From assembly GCA_029007785.1 (NCBI GenBank), contig JAQXIM010000144.1:1-46983 (forward strand): a stretch of DNA of 46,983 nucleotides. Reading direction: 5' to 3'. The notes beneath the pieces were generated by a model. That model saw nothing but the letters and a program-made list of their open reading frames with translations, did no database searches and was not told where the DNA came from. Of this stretch, positions 7,550-16,743 are shown piece by piece. Every line of letters begins with the position of its first letter. Position 1 is the first letter of the stretch. The translations under genes and the position numbers were made by a program. The DNA comes from Clostridiales bacterium. GTDB taxonomy: Bacteria; Bacillota; Clostridia; Lachnospirales; Lachnospiraceae.

Positions 7550-10500
7550 TAGTTTTTCCGAGGAACAGAGTGTGGATTTCCGTGCTCTGACACAACAGGG
7601 ATTTTTTGGGATCTTTGGTCCTACGGGAAGCGGGAAGTCCACCATTCTGGACGGAATTACTTTAGCTCTTTATGGGGTCATAGCCAGAAAAAGTGCCAAT
7701 TTCATTCATACAGGAGAGCGCCGGGGCTATGTTTGCTTTGAATTTGCCATTCGAAGGAAGAACGAACATTGCTATCGGGCGGAGCGGGAATTTCGTCTGG
7801 ATGAAAAGACTGGTTCGGCTCGGGCGGGCCGCTGTCTTCTGACGGATATTACCGGGGAAGAGCCGGTGATTCTGGCAGATTCGGTCCGGGAAATGAATCG
7901 CTGCTGTCGGGAAATCATCGGTCTTTCTTCCGAGGATTTTCTGAGGACGGTGGTTCTTCCCCAGGGAAAATTCAGTGAATTTCTGGAGTTGAAAGGCAAT
8001 GAAAGAAACAATATGCTGGAGCGTCTTTTCCGCCTGGAACGGTATGGTGAAGAACTTTCTGCCCGTCTCAAGCAGCGCAGTGCTGCCGTGAAGGAAGCTC
8101 TGGCCAGATTATCCGGGGAAGCTCAGGCATATGGAGAACTGGATGAAACCATTCTGGCAGATAAGAAAAAGGAATGGGAGGATCTTTGCCGGAGAATGAC
8201 AAAGACGGAAGAAGCCGGCCGTCAGGCCCGTGAGCTGGCAGAGCAAGCCAGGGAGGTGAATGGACTTCAGGAAGACTGGAAACGGGCTTGTCTGGAAAAA
8301 GACAGCCTGGAAGCAGACAAGGACAGAATGGAGGAACGGCAGGAACGTCTGCTCCGGGCAGAGAAAGCACTGCCGGTACTGGCTGCCTGGGAAGAATTCT
8401 GCCGCTGCCGGGATCGCCGGGAGAAAACAGCAGCCACAGCGGCAGAATGTCAGGGAAAAAGGGAAGCTGCCGGAGAAAAACTGCAGAAAGCAAAGCAGAA
8501 GCTGGAAGAAGTCCTGACGAAAAAGGATGAAAAACTGGAGCTGCTGGATGAAAAGAGGAATCGTCTGAAGGATACGATACGAATAGAGACGGATCGGGAA
8601 GAGGCTGCTGCCGCTGTCAGAAAGTGGAATGGTGAAAAAGTTCAGGCAGAATCCAGACTTTCTCTTTGTCAGCGGCAAGAGGAAGAAAGCCGGGATGGAA
8701 GCCGAGAATGCCGGGAACGGATGGAGGCAGCGGAGCAGATCTGGAAAAATGTTCCGGATCGGAGTCAGGACAAGCTGCTGGCAGAAGAAGCTTTCCGTTG
8801 GGAACAGGAGACAGAAAGCTGGCAGAAGGAAAAGTCCCGGTGGGAAGCGCAGCTGCGGACAGACAAAAAAGAAGAACAGCAAAGTCAGGAGAAAATCATT
8901 TGTCTCCAAGGTGAACTGGAGGAAGCAGTAAGGCACTGGGAACAGGCGAAAACAAAACGGGAAGATGAATTTTTTTATCGGTGGAGACACCATCTGGAGG
9001 AAGGAAAGCCATGCCCTCTGTGCGGAGCTCTTCATCATCCTGCGGCGGGTGAGCACTTTTCGGAAAAAAATGTCCCGGGTGACCGATTTGGGGAAAGTAT
9101 TCCGGAGAAACAGCAGGAAGAAAGCTGTTGGGAGGAGAATCTTCAGGATAAAAACCGGAATGATAATTTGTCGGGAGAGAGCTTCTGGGAAGAAAAACAG
9201 CGGACTCTTCGGGAAGAACTGCTTCGACAAACCTGGCGTCGAGAAAAGCTGGAGGAACAAATCCGGGAGCAGGAAGAAGAAATTCGAAAAAAGGAAGAGG
9301 AATACCGACGGATAAAAGACTCTTGTGATCGGCGAAAAGCAGAACTGGACTGCGGGGATCTGGCCAGGTATCTGGAGCATCTTCGAAGACAGGAAGAAGA
9401 AAAAAAGAAGGCTATGGATCAGTGGGCCCATTGGAGTCAGGAGCTTTCCGGGAGACAGAAGGAAGAGGAGATTTTTCGAAGGGAAAGCCAGGAAGCAGAA
9501 CAACAGCTGGAAAAGTGCCGTCTGCAGCTTCAGATATTTACGTCCCGGGAGGAGGAATGTCAGAAGACGATCCGGAATCTTTGGGAGAATCCTGCTATTC
9601 AGGACTTTCCTGCTTTGAAAGAATGGGAGAGTATGCTGAGGCAGACGGAACAGGAAAAGGAAGAGCTGCTCTGCCGGGTTCAGGAGGCCGAACAAGAGTA
9701 TCAGCATGGTTTGGATGAATGGAACCAATGGACACTCCGGAGCAACACCTGGATGGCCCGAGAGGAAGAACAGAAGCAGGCGGAAACCGCGGCAGAAAAA
9801 CATCTGGAGAAACTTCTGGAACTCCAGGGATTTGAGCATCGGGAAGAAGCGGAACAGTCTCTGATGACAGAAAAAGAGATTCAGAAAGAAAAGGCGGAGA
9901 TGGAAGAGTTCAGCCGGAACTGGGAGAAAAATCAGGGAAAACTGGCAGATCTTCAGGAAAAATTGAGAGGACGCCGGGTGACAAAAGAAGAACTGGCAGA
10001 AGCTGAAGCAGAGGAAAGACGTCTTCAGGATCAATATAAGGCAGAGGAAAAGCAGGAAATCCGAATTCGGAAAGAATGGGAAGATATGGAAGAACGCTGG
10101 ACAAAACTCCAGAAGATAAAAAAACGGGAAAAGGAGCTGCAAAGTCTGGAGGATCAGCTGGAAGAACTGAGAAAGCTGTTTGCAGGAAAGAAATTTGTCC
10201 AGTATGCAGCCATGGAAAAGCTGCGGTATGTGGCTCTGGAGGCTTCCGGAATTCTCTATACGGTTTCTGCCGGACAGTATGGGCTGGAGACCGGTGAGGA
10301 AGGAACCTTTTTCATCCGGGATTATCGGAATGGAGGCTGTCTCAGGGATCCCTCTACCTTGTCCGGTGGGGAAACCTTCCTGGTATCCCTGGCCTTGGCA
10401 TTGTCCCTTTCCAGTCAGATTCAGTTGACAAACCAGGCACCTCTGGAGCTTTTCTTCCTGGACGAAGGTTTCGGAACACTGGATGAAGAAAAGCTTCATG

Positions 10501-10661
10501 AAGTCCTGGATGCCCTGGAACGTCTGCCGGGCAGCCGAAGGACCATTGGTCTGATCAGTCATGTTTCCGAGATTCAGAACCGGGTTCCTGTCCGTTTGAT
10601 GATATCCCCGGCTCAGATCGGAGGAAAGGGAAGTCAGATCCGGCTGGAACAAAATGGATAA
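7515..10661 (+). CDS. sbcC: Nuclease SbcCD subunit C (Rad50-like ATPase)
   Basis: The ATPase subunit has 1048 residues. Walker A is GPTGSGKST (about 35-43), followed by the Q-loop region VLPQGKFSEFL. Long Glu/Lys/Arg-rich coiled coils surround a zinc hook CPLCG near residue 500. The signature motif LSGGETF and Walker B LELFFLDEGFGTLDE are near the C-terminus. It clamps DNA and feeds the SbcD nuclease. The start ATG 7515 follows AGGAGGAG inside the sbcD end, so the two genes are translationally coupled. The region just after the hook (CALHH..ENLQDKNRNDNLSG) is polar and irregular, which is common near the coiled-coil apex. Confidence 0.95.
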   Translation: MRPLLMKIKGINSFSEEQSVDFRALTQQGFFGIFGPTGSGKSTILDGITLALYGVIARKSANFIHTGERRGYVCFEFAIRRKNEHCYRAEREFRLDEKTGSARAGRCLLTDITGEEPVILADSVREMNRCCREIIGLSSEDFLRTVVLPQGKFSEFLELKGNERNNMLERLFRLERYGEELSARLKQRSAAVKEALARLSGEAQAYGELDETILADKKKEWEDLCRRMTKTEEAGRQARELAEQAREVNGLQEDWKRACLEKDSLEADKDRMEERQERLLRAEKALPVLAAWEEFCRCRDRREKTAATAAECQGKREAAGEKLQKAKQKLEEVLTKKDEKLELLDEKRNRLKDTIRIETDREEAAAAVRKWNGEKVQAESRLSLCQRQEEESRDGSRECRERMEAAEQIWKNVPDRSQDKLLAEEAFRWEQETESWQKEKSRWEAQLRTDKKEEQQSQEKIICLQGELEEAVRHWEQAKTKREDEFFYRWRHHLEEGKPCPLCGALHHPAAGEHFSEKNVPGDRFGESIPEKQQEESCWEENLQDKNRNDNLSGESFWEEKQRTLREELLRQTWRREKLEEQIREQEEEIRKKEEEYRRIKDSCDRRKAELDCGDLARYLEHLRRQEEEKKKAMDQWAHWSQELSGRQKEEEIFRRESQEAEQQLEKCRLQLQIFTSREEECQKTIRNLWENPAIQDFPALKEWESMLRQTEQEKEELLCRVQEAEQEYQHGLDEWNQWTLRSNTWMAREEEQKQAETAAEKHLEKLLELQGFEHREEAEQSLMTEKEIQKEKAEMEEFSRNWEKNQGKLADLQEKLRGRRVTKEELAEAEAEERRLQDQYKAEEKQEIRIRKEWEDMEERWTKLQKIKKREKELQSLEDQLEELRKLFAGKKFVQYAAMEKLRYVALEASGILYTVSAGQYGLETGEEGTFFIRDYRNGGCLRDPSTLSGGETFLVSLALALSLSSQIQLTNQAPLELFFLDEGFGTLDEEKLHEVLDALERLPGSRRTIGLISHVSEIQNRVPVRLMISPAQIGGKGSQIRLEQNG

Positions 10662-10702
10662 TGTGATTATGCCGTATCGGTAAAATGAAAGAAACCGCTG
10701 TA

Positions 10703-11236
10703 TTAGCGAACCAGAAGAAGGCCGAGAACGGCGGAAATGGCGATGAGCACCGGGATGCTGAGCTTACAGCGGATCATTAAGACAAGAACAACAACAGCGA
10801 TAAAGATGCTGGTCAGATAGGGAGCTCCGTTGATGAGATAATTGGTTTGGCTCAGGGTGATCATAACGGAAAGAATGAGACCGATGCAGACCGGCCGGAT
10901 TCCATACATGGCATGCTTCATGACGGTGCTGCTGCGGAATTTTTCATAAAAAATACCAACCAGTACGCAGACGGTGAAGGTGGGGGACAGCATTCCCATG
11001 GTAGCGGCAAAGCTCCCGGGCAGTCCGGCCAGCCGAAGGCCGCAGAAAGTGGCGATATTCAGTCCCAGAGGGCCAGGTGTCATTTCGGCAATGGCTACCA
11101 GATCGGAAACCTCGGCAGCCGTCATCCAGCCATGGCTCAGCATTTCCTGATTAATCAGGGGAACCATGGACAAGCCTCCGAAGGAGGTAAAACCGATCTG
11201 CATAAAAGACAAGAAAAGCTGAAGATACAGAATCAT
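10703..11236 (-). CDS. Chromate transporter family protein, half-size (second subunit)
   Basis: This 177-residue membrane protein consists of a single CHR domain with several hydrophobic segments. The N-terminal motif IGFTSFGGLSMVPLI and the loop AEMTPGPLGLNIATFCGL match the ChrA family. Half-size CHR proteins occur as adjacent pairs in Firmicutes and are thought to act as a heterodimeric anion transporter (family knowledge). Chromate as substrate is only a name carried over from ChrA. The start lies 2 nt after the stop of the upstream paralog, so the two are surely co-translated. Confidence 0.87.
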   Translation of the reverse strand: MILYLQLFLSFMQIGFTSFGGLSMVPLINQEMLSHGWMTAAEVSDLVAIAEMTPGPLGLNIATFCGLRLAGLPGSFAATMGMLSPTFTVCVLVGIFYEKFRSSTVMKHAMYGIRPVCIGLILSVMITLSQTNYLINGAPYLTSIFIAVVVLVLMIRCKLSIPVLIAISAVLGLLLVR

Positions 11237-11238
11237 GA

Positions 11239-11859
11239 TCAGGAACGCTCCTTTCCGGATTTTTCAGGGGAGGAGGAAGGAGACTCCTCCTCCGGGCGGC
11301 GGCCCAGGATGACAATGCCAACCAGAGCTCCGATGATTACAAGAAGAATGTTGTTGGCGTGGAAGAAAAGGCAGAGAACCAGAGCAAGAATGGTAATCAG
11401 ATAGCCGATCCGATCCCGATAAGCACTCTTTGCCATCTTGAGGCAGGCATGGCCGATGATGGGGACGACGGAAGCTCTGACCCCCACCATGGCCCGGGAA
11501 ACGTAAATGTTGTCCCGGAATGACTGGTAGAACATGGTGACAATGCTCAGAATCATCACCGGCGGAACCAGCATTCCCAGAGTAGAAGCCACACCGCAGA
11601 GGGTTCCCCCCAGGTGATGGCCGAACAGATAACTCACATTGCCGATCATGGTACCGGGGAGAGACCGGCCCACGGCGGTGAGATCCAGAAGTTCTTCATC
11701 GGAAATCCAGTGTCTTTTCTCTGAAAATTCTTTTTGTATCTGGGCAACAATATTCCAGCCGCCGCCGAAGGTAAACCATCCGATCCGGAAAAAGAAGAAA
11801 AACAGCCGGCAGGCAAGAATTCCTTTGTCTTTCCAGGTCATATTGTGATAAGGCTTCAT
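11239..11859 (-). CDS. Chromate transporter family protein, half-size (first subunit)
   Basis: The partner of the preceding gene has 206 residues and one CHR domain. It carries the FGGGWNIVAQIQKEF motif and a loop VGRSLPGTMIGNVSYLFG that replaces the usual PGP segment of the other half. The C-terminal tail after the last helix is polar and acidic (RRPEEESPSSSPEKSGKERS). A GGAGA site precedes ATG 11859. The pair forms an operon possibly together with the MATE gene 20 bp upstream, transcribed from 13381. Transport of sulfate-like or chromate anions is an inference from family membership. Confidence 0.87.
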   Translation of the reverse strand: MKPYHNMTWKDKGILACRLFFFFFRIGWFTFGGGWNIVAQIQKEFSEKRHWISDEELLDLTAVGRSLPGTMIGNVSYLFGHHLGGTLCGVASTLGMLVPPVMILSIVTMFYQSFRDNIYVSRAMVGVRASVVPIIGHACLKMAKSAYRDRIGYLITILALVLCLFFHANNILLVIIGALVGIVILGRRPEEESPSSSPEKSGKERS

Positions 11860-11879
11860 GGGAAATCTCCTTTTTATGC

Positions 11880-13259
11880 TTATGATTGTAGGTTATCTGC
11901 TGTCGAAGAAGCAACCGGCAGCTGATGACGGAAAAAGTGAATCTGGAAAGGAAGTGCGATAAAAAAGGTCAGCAGATCCGATCCGGGCTGAACCATTTCC
12001 ACACCCACCAGTCCCAGGGTGACCGGAAGCAGGAAAACCAGCGGAAGGAAGCAGACTCCCTGGCGGCAGCAAGCCAGAAAAGTAGCCGGTTTGCTGAATC
12101 CCAGACACTGATAAATCTGGTTGACATAGGTGGAGTAGGCCATGAAAGGCATAACCATGCAGACGAAATAGAGAGCCTGGGTGCCGATTCGTATTACTTC
12201 AGCATCATCGTGGCGAAACCAGGCAATGACCACAGAAGCATGCAGGGCCAGCAAAACAGCAGCAGTGGTACAGATTACCGTTCCCAGTCTGGTGGCAAAG
12301 AGGAAGGCCTGGCGTACCCGAAGGTTGTTTTTGGCTCCGTAATTGTAACCGGCCACCGGCTGAAAGCCCTGACCAATTCCCAGAATAATGTTTCGCACCA
12401 GAAGATAGATTTTGTTGGAGATCGTAATGGCTGCTACGGCAGCATCTCCAAAAGCAGCCGCCTGAATATTCATCAGAGCGGAGGCAAGACTTGCCAGGCC
12501 CTGACGGCAGATGGTGGGCAGTCCTGTACGGAAAATCAGAAGATAATCCTGGGGAGAACGGCTTACATGGCGAATTCCCAGCTGAACGATGCTTTTATTC
12601 TGAACAAAGACAAAGATCAGGATCAGAAAGCTGATCAGCTGACTGATGCAGGTGGCCATGGCAGCACCGGAGATTCCCATATTCAAAGAAAAGATAAAGA
12701 TGGGATCCAGAATCATATTTAAAATGCCGCCGGAACAAAGGCCCACCATGGCCAAAACAGCCTCACCTTCGGAACGAAGGATGTTATTTAAAACGAAGGA
12801 AGCACACATTATGGGGGCAGCTGCCAGAATATACTGACCGTAGCTGCAGGAATAAGGAAGCATGGTATCGGTAGAGCCGAGAAGCTTCATAAGAGGCTGA
12901 AGAAAGATTGTGCCAAGAATCATCAGGAGTACACCGAAGGCCAAGGCAGCGGCAACGGCACTGCTGGCATAGCGGCAGGCATCCTTATCTTTCTTTGCAC
13001 CAAGGCAGCGGCTGATCAGACTGCCGGCACCCATGCCGCAGCCCATGCCAACGGCCTGGATCAGTGACATCAAAGAAAACACAACGCCAACGGCAGCGGT
13101 TGCACTGGTATCAATCTGGGAAACAAAGTAAGTGTCTGCCGTATTATATATGGTAGAGATCAATTGAATACAGGTAGTGGGAATTGCCAGGGAAAGAACC
13201 AGCCGCGGCATGGGTGTCTCCAGCATTCTTTTGTGCTGTTCTTCTTTTGTAAGAATCAT
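11880..13259 (-). CDS. MATE family multidrug/cation exporter
   Basis: The protein has 459 residues and twelve predicted helices in two similar halves, the usual MATE (MatE/NorM-DinF) architecture. It begins MILTKEEQHKRMLETPMPRLVLSLAIPT. The phrase NTADTYFVSQIDTSATAAVGV in the first half and the GxQ-type GIGQGFQPVAGYNYGAKN in the second are family hallmarks. Such proteins exchange Na+ or H+ for organic cations or drugs. AAGGAG lies upstream of ATG 13259. It stands just ahead of the half-size chromate transporters on the same strand. Confidence 0.92.
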   Translation of the reverse strand: MILTKEEQHKRMLETPMPRLVLSLAIPTTCIQLISTIYNTADTYFVSQIDTSATAAVGVVFSLMSLIQAVGMGCGMGAGSLISRCLGAKKDKDACRYASSAVAAALAFGVLLMILGTIFLQPLMKLLGSTDTMLPYSCSYGQYILAAAPIMCASFVLNNILRSEGEAVLAMVGLCSGGILNMILDPIFIFSLNMGISGAAMATCISQLISFLILIFVFVQNKSIVQLGIRHVSRSPQDYLLIFRTGLPTICRQGLASLASALMNIQAAAFGDAAVAAITISNKIYLLVRNIILGIGQGFQPVAGYNYGAKNNLRVRQAFLFATRLGTVICTTAAVLLALHASVVIAWFRHDDAEVIRIGTQALYFVCMVMPFMAYSTYVNQIYQCLGFSKPATFLACCRQGVCFLPLVFLLPVTLGLVGVEMVQPGSDLLTFFIALPFQIHFFRHQLPVASSTADNLQS

Positions 13260-13351
13260 GATAAATACTCCTTTAAAACAGGCTTTCTCTTGTTCAGAGA
13301 GAAAGGCTTTCTTCCTGCGGTTATTTCTGGTTGTTGTATTTTATCAGGGAA

Positions 13352-13381
13352 ATATTACACCTTAAAGGAGAGATTGGTCAA
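13352..13381 (-). promoter_or_regulatory. Promoter of the MATE gene
   Basis: TTGACC (13381-13376), an 18-bp spacer and TAATAT (13357-13352) face the MATE gene. Confidence 0.5.
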
Positions 13382-13442
13382 CAAAATGTGAAATAAAAAA
13401 AATGAATGAACACATGCAAAAAAGTATGGAGAGATACGGGTA

Positions 13443-13471
13443 TTGATTTTCCTGAAATTGTTCGATACACT
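13443..13471 (+). promoter_or_regulatory. Promoter of the homocysteine methyltransferase gene
   Basis: TTGATT (13443-13448), a 17-bp spacer and TACACT (13466-13471) lie 54 bp before the start codon. The match is moderate. Confidence 0.4.
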
Positions 13472-13524
13472 GTATGGGACAGGATCGGAGACGGTCTGAA
13501 ATTGGTAGAAAGAGGGAGAATGAA

Positions 13525-14400
13525 ATGACAAGAGAAGAATTTGCTTCCCTGGCAGCCAAGGGAACGATTATATTAGACGGTGCAGTAGGTTCCAATTTGT
13601 ATCAGGCAGGAATGCCTCGGGGAATCTGTACGGAAGAATGGATTCTGGAACATCCGGAACCTATTCAGAAGCTTCAAAGAGAATATGTCAAAGCAGGGAC
13701 GAACATTCTCTATGCTCCTACTTTTGCAGCCAATCGGGTTACGTTGAAGGGATTCTGTCTGGCAGATCGGCTGGAAGAACTGAATCGGGGCATTGTTCAG
13801 ATGACAAAAGAGAATCTGGCAGGAACGGGAGTTCTCATTGCAGGCGATCTCACCACTACGGGGCAGCTTCTGGAACCCCGGGGAAATATGTCTTATGAAA
13901 AGCTTCTGGATGTTTACCGGGAGCAGATTCAGGTTCTGGCGGAGGCCGGTGTGGATCTCCTGGTGGCAGAAACCATGCTGAATGTGGATGAAACCATGGC
14001 AGCTGTGGACGCGGCCATGGAAGTCTGCGATCTTCCCATCATGTGTACCTTGTCTCTGAATGCAGACGGAACAGCAATCTATGGAGGAACCGCCGTGGAA
14101 GCGGTGGAGACTCTGCAGGCCATGGGAGCATCTGCCGTGGGACTGAACTGCTCTGTGGGACCGGATCAGCTGGTTGCCGTTGTCCGTTCCATGAAAGAAG
14201 CTGCCCAGGTGCCCATTATTGCCAAACCCAATGCAGGCGTTCCTGTGATCAATGAAAAGGGAGAGGCTGTTTATCAGATGACACCGGAGACATTTGCAGG
14301 ACATATGGTGGAACTGGTAAAGGCAGGCGCCGGAATTGTGGGAGGATGCTGTGGTACCTCACCGGCATATATCCAGGCATTAAAAAGAGCGTTGGAATAA
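13525..14400 (+). CDS. Homocysteine S-methyltransferase domain protein (MetH N-terminal-like)
   Basis: The 291-residue protein is a stand-alone homocysteine S-methyltransferase barrel. Zinc-binding cysteines are visible in VGLNCSVGP and VGGCCGTSP. The N-terminal ILDGAVGSNLYQAGMP is the family signature. Full-length cobalamin MetH would continue with folate, cobalamin and reactivation domains, which are missing here; they may be encoded elsewhere or the donor may be S-methylmethionine or another methyl compound. It makes methionine, which fits with metK further on. The start ATG 13525 follows GGGAG at correct spacing and replaces an upstream in-frame TTG. Confidence 0.85.
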   Translation: MTREEFASLAAKGTIILDGAVGSNLYQAGMPRGICTEEWILEHPEPIQKLQREYVKAGTNILYAPTFAANRVTLKGFCLADRLEELNRGIVQMTKENLAGTGVLIAGDLTTTGQLLEPRGNMSYEKLLDVYREQIQVLAEAGVDLLVAETMLNVDETMAAVDAAMEVCDLPIMCTLSLNADGTAIYGGTAVEAVETLQAMGASAVGLNCSVGPDQLVAVVRSMKEAAQVPIIAKPNAGVPVINEKGEAVYQMTPETFAGHMVELVKAGAGIVGGCCGTSPAYIQALKRALE

Positions 14401-14440
14401 TTACAAATATATTAACAATATGTTAAGCATAGAGAAGCTA

Positions 14441-14470
14441 TTGAAATTTAAGAATATGGGATGGTATAAT
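14441..14470 (+). promoter_or_regulatory. Promoter of the tsaC-ywlE-rpiB cluster
   Basis: TTGAAA (14441-14446), an 18-bp spacer and a perfect TATAAT (14465-14470) lie about 95 bp before the tsaC start. Confidence 0.65.
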
Positions 14471-14565
14471 TGTGTCAATTGATGTTGGACCCATTGGTTG
14501 GGCAGCTCATTTCATTACAAGGCATGGCAGGACCATCCGGTATTGAAGCAGATGTGGGAGTTTGG

Positions 14566-15621
14566 ATGAATACCAGAATATATTGTTTGAATGAGAATCA
14601 GGAGGAAAATCGGGAATATCTGGAAGAAGCAGCAGCTGTTCTTCGGGAGGGCGGTTTGGTCGCTTTTCCCACTGAGACGGTTTACGGACTTGGGGGAAAC
14701 GGACTGAATCCGGAAGCATCCCGGAAGATTTACGAAGCCAAAGGAAGACCTTCCGATAATCCTCTCATTTTACATATTGCCCATCGCAGGGAACTGGATT
14801 CTCTTGTGAGCAGGATTCCGGAGGAGGCAGAATTGCTGATGAAGAAATTCTGGCCGGGTCCCATGACATTGATTTTTGAGAAGAGTGATCTTGTTCCCAG
14901 GGAGACAACCGGCGGATTGTCTACCGTGGCGATTCGGATGCCCAGTCATCCCGGTGCCCGAGCACTGATTGAGGCAGCCGGCCTGCCCATTGCAGCACCC
15001 AGTGCCAATCTTTCCGGAAGACCCAGCCCTACGACTGCCCGTCATGTGGCAGAAGACTTAGATGGAAGAATTGATATGATTCTGGATGGAGGCCCGGTGG
15101 AGATTGGTTTGGAATCGACCATTATTGATGTAAGCGGTTCTGTTCCCATGATTCTGCGCCCGGGCTATATATCCCAGGAACAGATCCGGGATCTGCTGGG
15201 AGCCTGTGAATGGGATCCGGCAATTCTGAAAAAGCCGGGAGAAGATTTTCGTCCAAAAGCACCGGGCATGAAATATCGCCATTATGCACCGAAGGCAGAG
15301 ATGGTGATTGTAGAAGGTGAATGGGAAAGGGCAGCGAAAGAGATCTGCCGTTTGGTATCAGAGCAAAAAAAGCTGGGGCGCAAAGTGGGGATTCTCTGTG
15401 GGGAAGAAACGCGGAAATGGTATACGGAGGGACTGGTAAAAACCATTGGAACGCGGCAGAGGGAAGAAACCATCGCCCACAATCTTTATTATTGTCTGCG
15501 GGAATTTGACGAGGCAGACGTAGATGTGATATACTCAGAATCCTTTGGGGAAGGGGCTCTGGGAGCCGCTGTTATGAATCGCTTGCTGAAGGCGGCTGGA
15601 TATCGTGTGATTAAGGTATGA
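14566..15621 (+). CDS. tsaC: Threonylcarbamoyl-AMP synthase (Sua5/YwlC type)
   Basis: The enzyme makes L-threonylcarbamoyl-AMP from threonine, bicarbonate and ATP, the first step of the t6A37 modification of ANN-decoding tRNAs. The 351-residue length fits the Sua5 form: a YrdC domain (about 15-210; FPTETVYGLG, KGRPSDNPLI, PSANLSG, LESTIIDVS), a linker ending PGMKYRHYAPKA, and a C-terminal Sua5 domain. ATG 14566 is preceded by GGGAG at 5 nt; the in-frame upstream TTG/ATG codons at 14470-14482 have no comparable site and sit right at the -10 box. The order tsaC, ywlE, rpiB is also that of the Bacillus ywlC-ywlF region. Confidence 0.93.
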   Translation: MNTRIYCLNENQEENREYLEEAAAVLREGGLVAFPTETVYGLGGNGLNPEASRKIYEAKGRPSDNPLILHIAHRRELDSLVSRIPEEAELLMKKFWPGPMTLIFEKSDLVPRETTGGLSTVAIRMPSHPGARALIEAAGLPIAAPSANLSGRPSPTTARHVAEDLDGRIDMILDGGPVEIGLESTIIDVSGSVPMILRPGYISQEQIRDLLGACEWDPAILKKPGEDFRPKAPGMKYRHYAPKAEMVIVEGEWERAAKEICRLVSEQKKLGRKVGILCGEETRKWYTEGLVKTIGTRQREETIAHNLYYCLREFDEADVDVIYSESFGEGALGAAVMNRLLKAAGYRVIKV

Positions 15622-15648
15622 AAACATCAACGGGGGCAGGAGGAGAGA

Positions 15649-16134
15649 ATGGATCAGATAAAACGAATTTTATTTGTATGCATGGATAACACCTGCCGCA
15701 GTATTATGGCAGAAGAAGTTATGCGAAGTGTATGCCGGGACCGAAAGCTGGAGATTGCTTCCCGAGGATTAATTGTTCTCTTTCCGGAACCGCTGAATCC
15801 TAAAGCCGTGGCGGTGCTCACTGGAAATCAGATGGCACCACAGAAGGAATGCTCCGAAGGACTTCAGGAATCTGATATTACAGAAGGTACGCTGATTCTT
15901 ACCATGACGGAGAAGGAAGCCCAGATGGTAAAAGAAAGCTTTCCCATGGCGGAAAATGTGGTTTCTCTCGGTGCCTTTATCGGAAAGCCAGGAGATATTA
16001 CGGAACCCCATGGAGGAAGTCTGGCTGATTACGGGGCTTGTTATGAATATATTGATCTGATGGTGAAGCTGGCGGCGGAAAGTCTGTTTCGCAGTGAAGA
16101 CAACGAAGAAAAACAGAAAACAGAAGACGAATAG
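15649..16134 (+). CDS. YwlE-like protein arginine phosphatase (LMW-PTP fold)
   Basis: The 161-residue protein has the low-molecular-weight phosphatase P-loop CMDNTCRS (C11, R17). The threonine at position 15, where tyrosine phosphatases have Ile, is the residue that in Bacillus YwlE gives phospho-arginine preference (family knowledge). Two residues differ from the usual CTGNTCRSP: Asp replaces Gly and Ile replaces Pro. The downstream DITEPHGGSLADYGACYEYI matches the catalytic Asp-Pro loop, although DP itself is replaced by TEP, so activity is uncertain. It sits between tsaC and rpiB as in Bacillus. The C-terminal tail is acidic and ends inside an 11-bp tandem repeat. Confidence 0.75.
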   Translation: MDQIKRILFVCMDNTCRSIMAEEVMRSVCRDRKLEIASRGLIVLFPEPLNPKAVAVLTGNQMAPQKECSEGLQESDITEGTLILTMTEKEAQMVKESFPMAENVVSLGAFIGKPGDITEPHGGSLADYGACYEYIDLMVKLAAESLFRSEDNEEKQKTEDE

Positions 16135-16154
16135 AAGACGAATAGAAGACGAAT
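16122..16154 (+). repeat. Three perfect 11-bp tandem repeats at the ywlE stop codon
   Basis: The unit AGAAGACGAAT occurs at 16122, 16133 and 16144. The ywlE-like stop codon TAG (16132-16134) spans the first junction. Confidence 0.85.
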
Positions 16155-16222
16155 CGAAGATATATCAAAGATAAATCAGAGACAAACAGCTGAGATTGAA
16201 GAAAACAGGGAGGACGATAACA

Positions 16223-16651
16223 ATGATAGCGATTGGCAGTGATCACGGTGGATTTGCATTAAAGCAGGAGGTAAAGGCATATCTGGAAAAGAACGGTCTG
16301 GAATATAAAGATTTTGGCTGTTATGATGAGACATCCTGTGATTATCCGGAGATCGGAAGAATGGTGGCTCATGCAGTGGCCGATGGATCCTGCGAAAAAG
16401 GAATTGTAATTTGCGGAACCGGTATTGGAATTTCTATTGCTGCCAATAAAGTAAAAGGAATCCGTGCCGCACTCTGCACCGATTGTTTTACGGCACAGGC
16501 AACCAGAGAACACAATGATGCCAATATTCTTGCTCTGGGCGGTCGTGTAGTCGGACCGGGGCTGGCATTAAAGATTGTGGATACTTTTTTGAACACTCCT
16601 TTTTCCGGAGAAGAACGCCATATGCGCCGGATCGAGAAGATTGAAGAGTAG
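16223..16651 (+). CDS. rpiB: Ribose-5-phosphate isomerase B
   Basis: The enzyme interconverts ribose 5-phosphate and ribulose 5-phosphate in the pentose phosphate pathway. All parts of the 142-residue family are present: MIAIGSDHGGFALK, the catalytic Cys in VICGTGIGISI (C64), and His in TREHNDAN (H97). Some relatives act on allose or galactose 6-phosphate; the cluster context favours ribose. ATG 16223 follows GGGAGG at 9 nt. The gene is the third of the tsaC cluster. Confidence 0.94.
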   Translation: MIAIGSDHGGFALKQEVKAYLEKNGLEYKDFGCYDETSCDYPEIGRMVAHAVADGSCEKGIVICGTGIGISIAANKVKGIRAALCTDCFTAQATREHNDANILALGGRVVGPGLALKIVDTFLNTPFSGEERHMRRIEKIEE

Positions 16652-16743
16652 ATCGGATCCTTGGCGCAGCTGTTTTGCAGGAAGAGATCAATCCTTTGTT
16701 CCGAAAAACAGCGGCAGAATGATGTTTTGACTGGGAGAATGGC

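Noticed and set aside
8109-10652. 847-codon open frame antisense to sbcC
   Set aside because: The product is a low-complexity Phe/Leu/Pro-rich sequence mirroring the Glu/Lys-rich coiled coils of SbcC.
11239-11859. Frameshifted full-length chrA
   Set aside because: Both halves have their own start, and paired half-size CHR proteins are normal in Firmicutes, so a broken gene is not needed.
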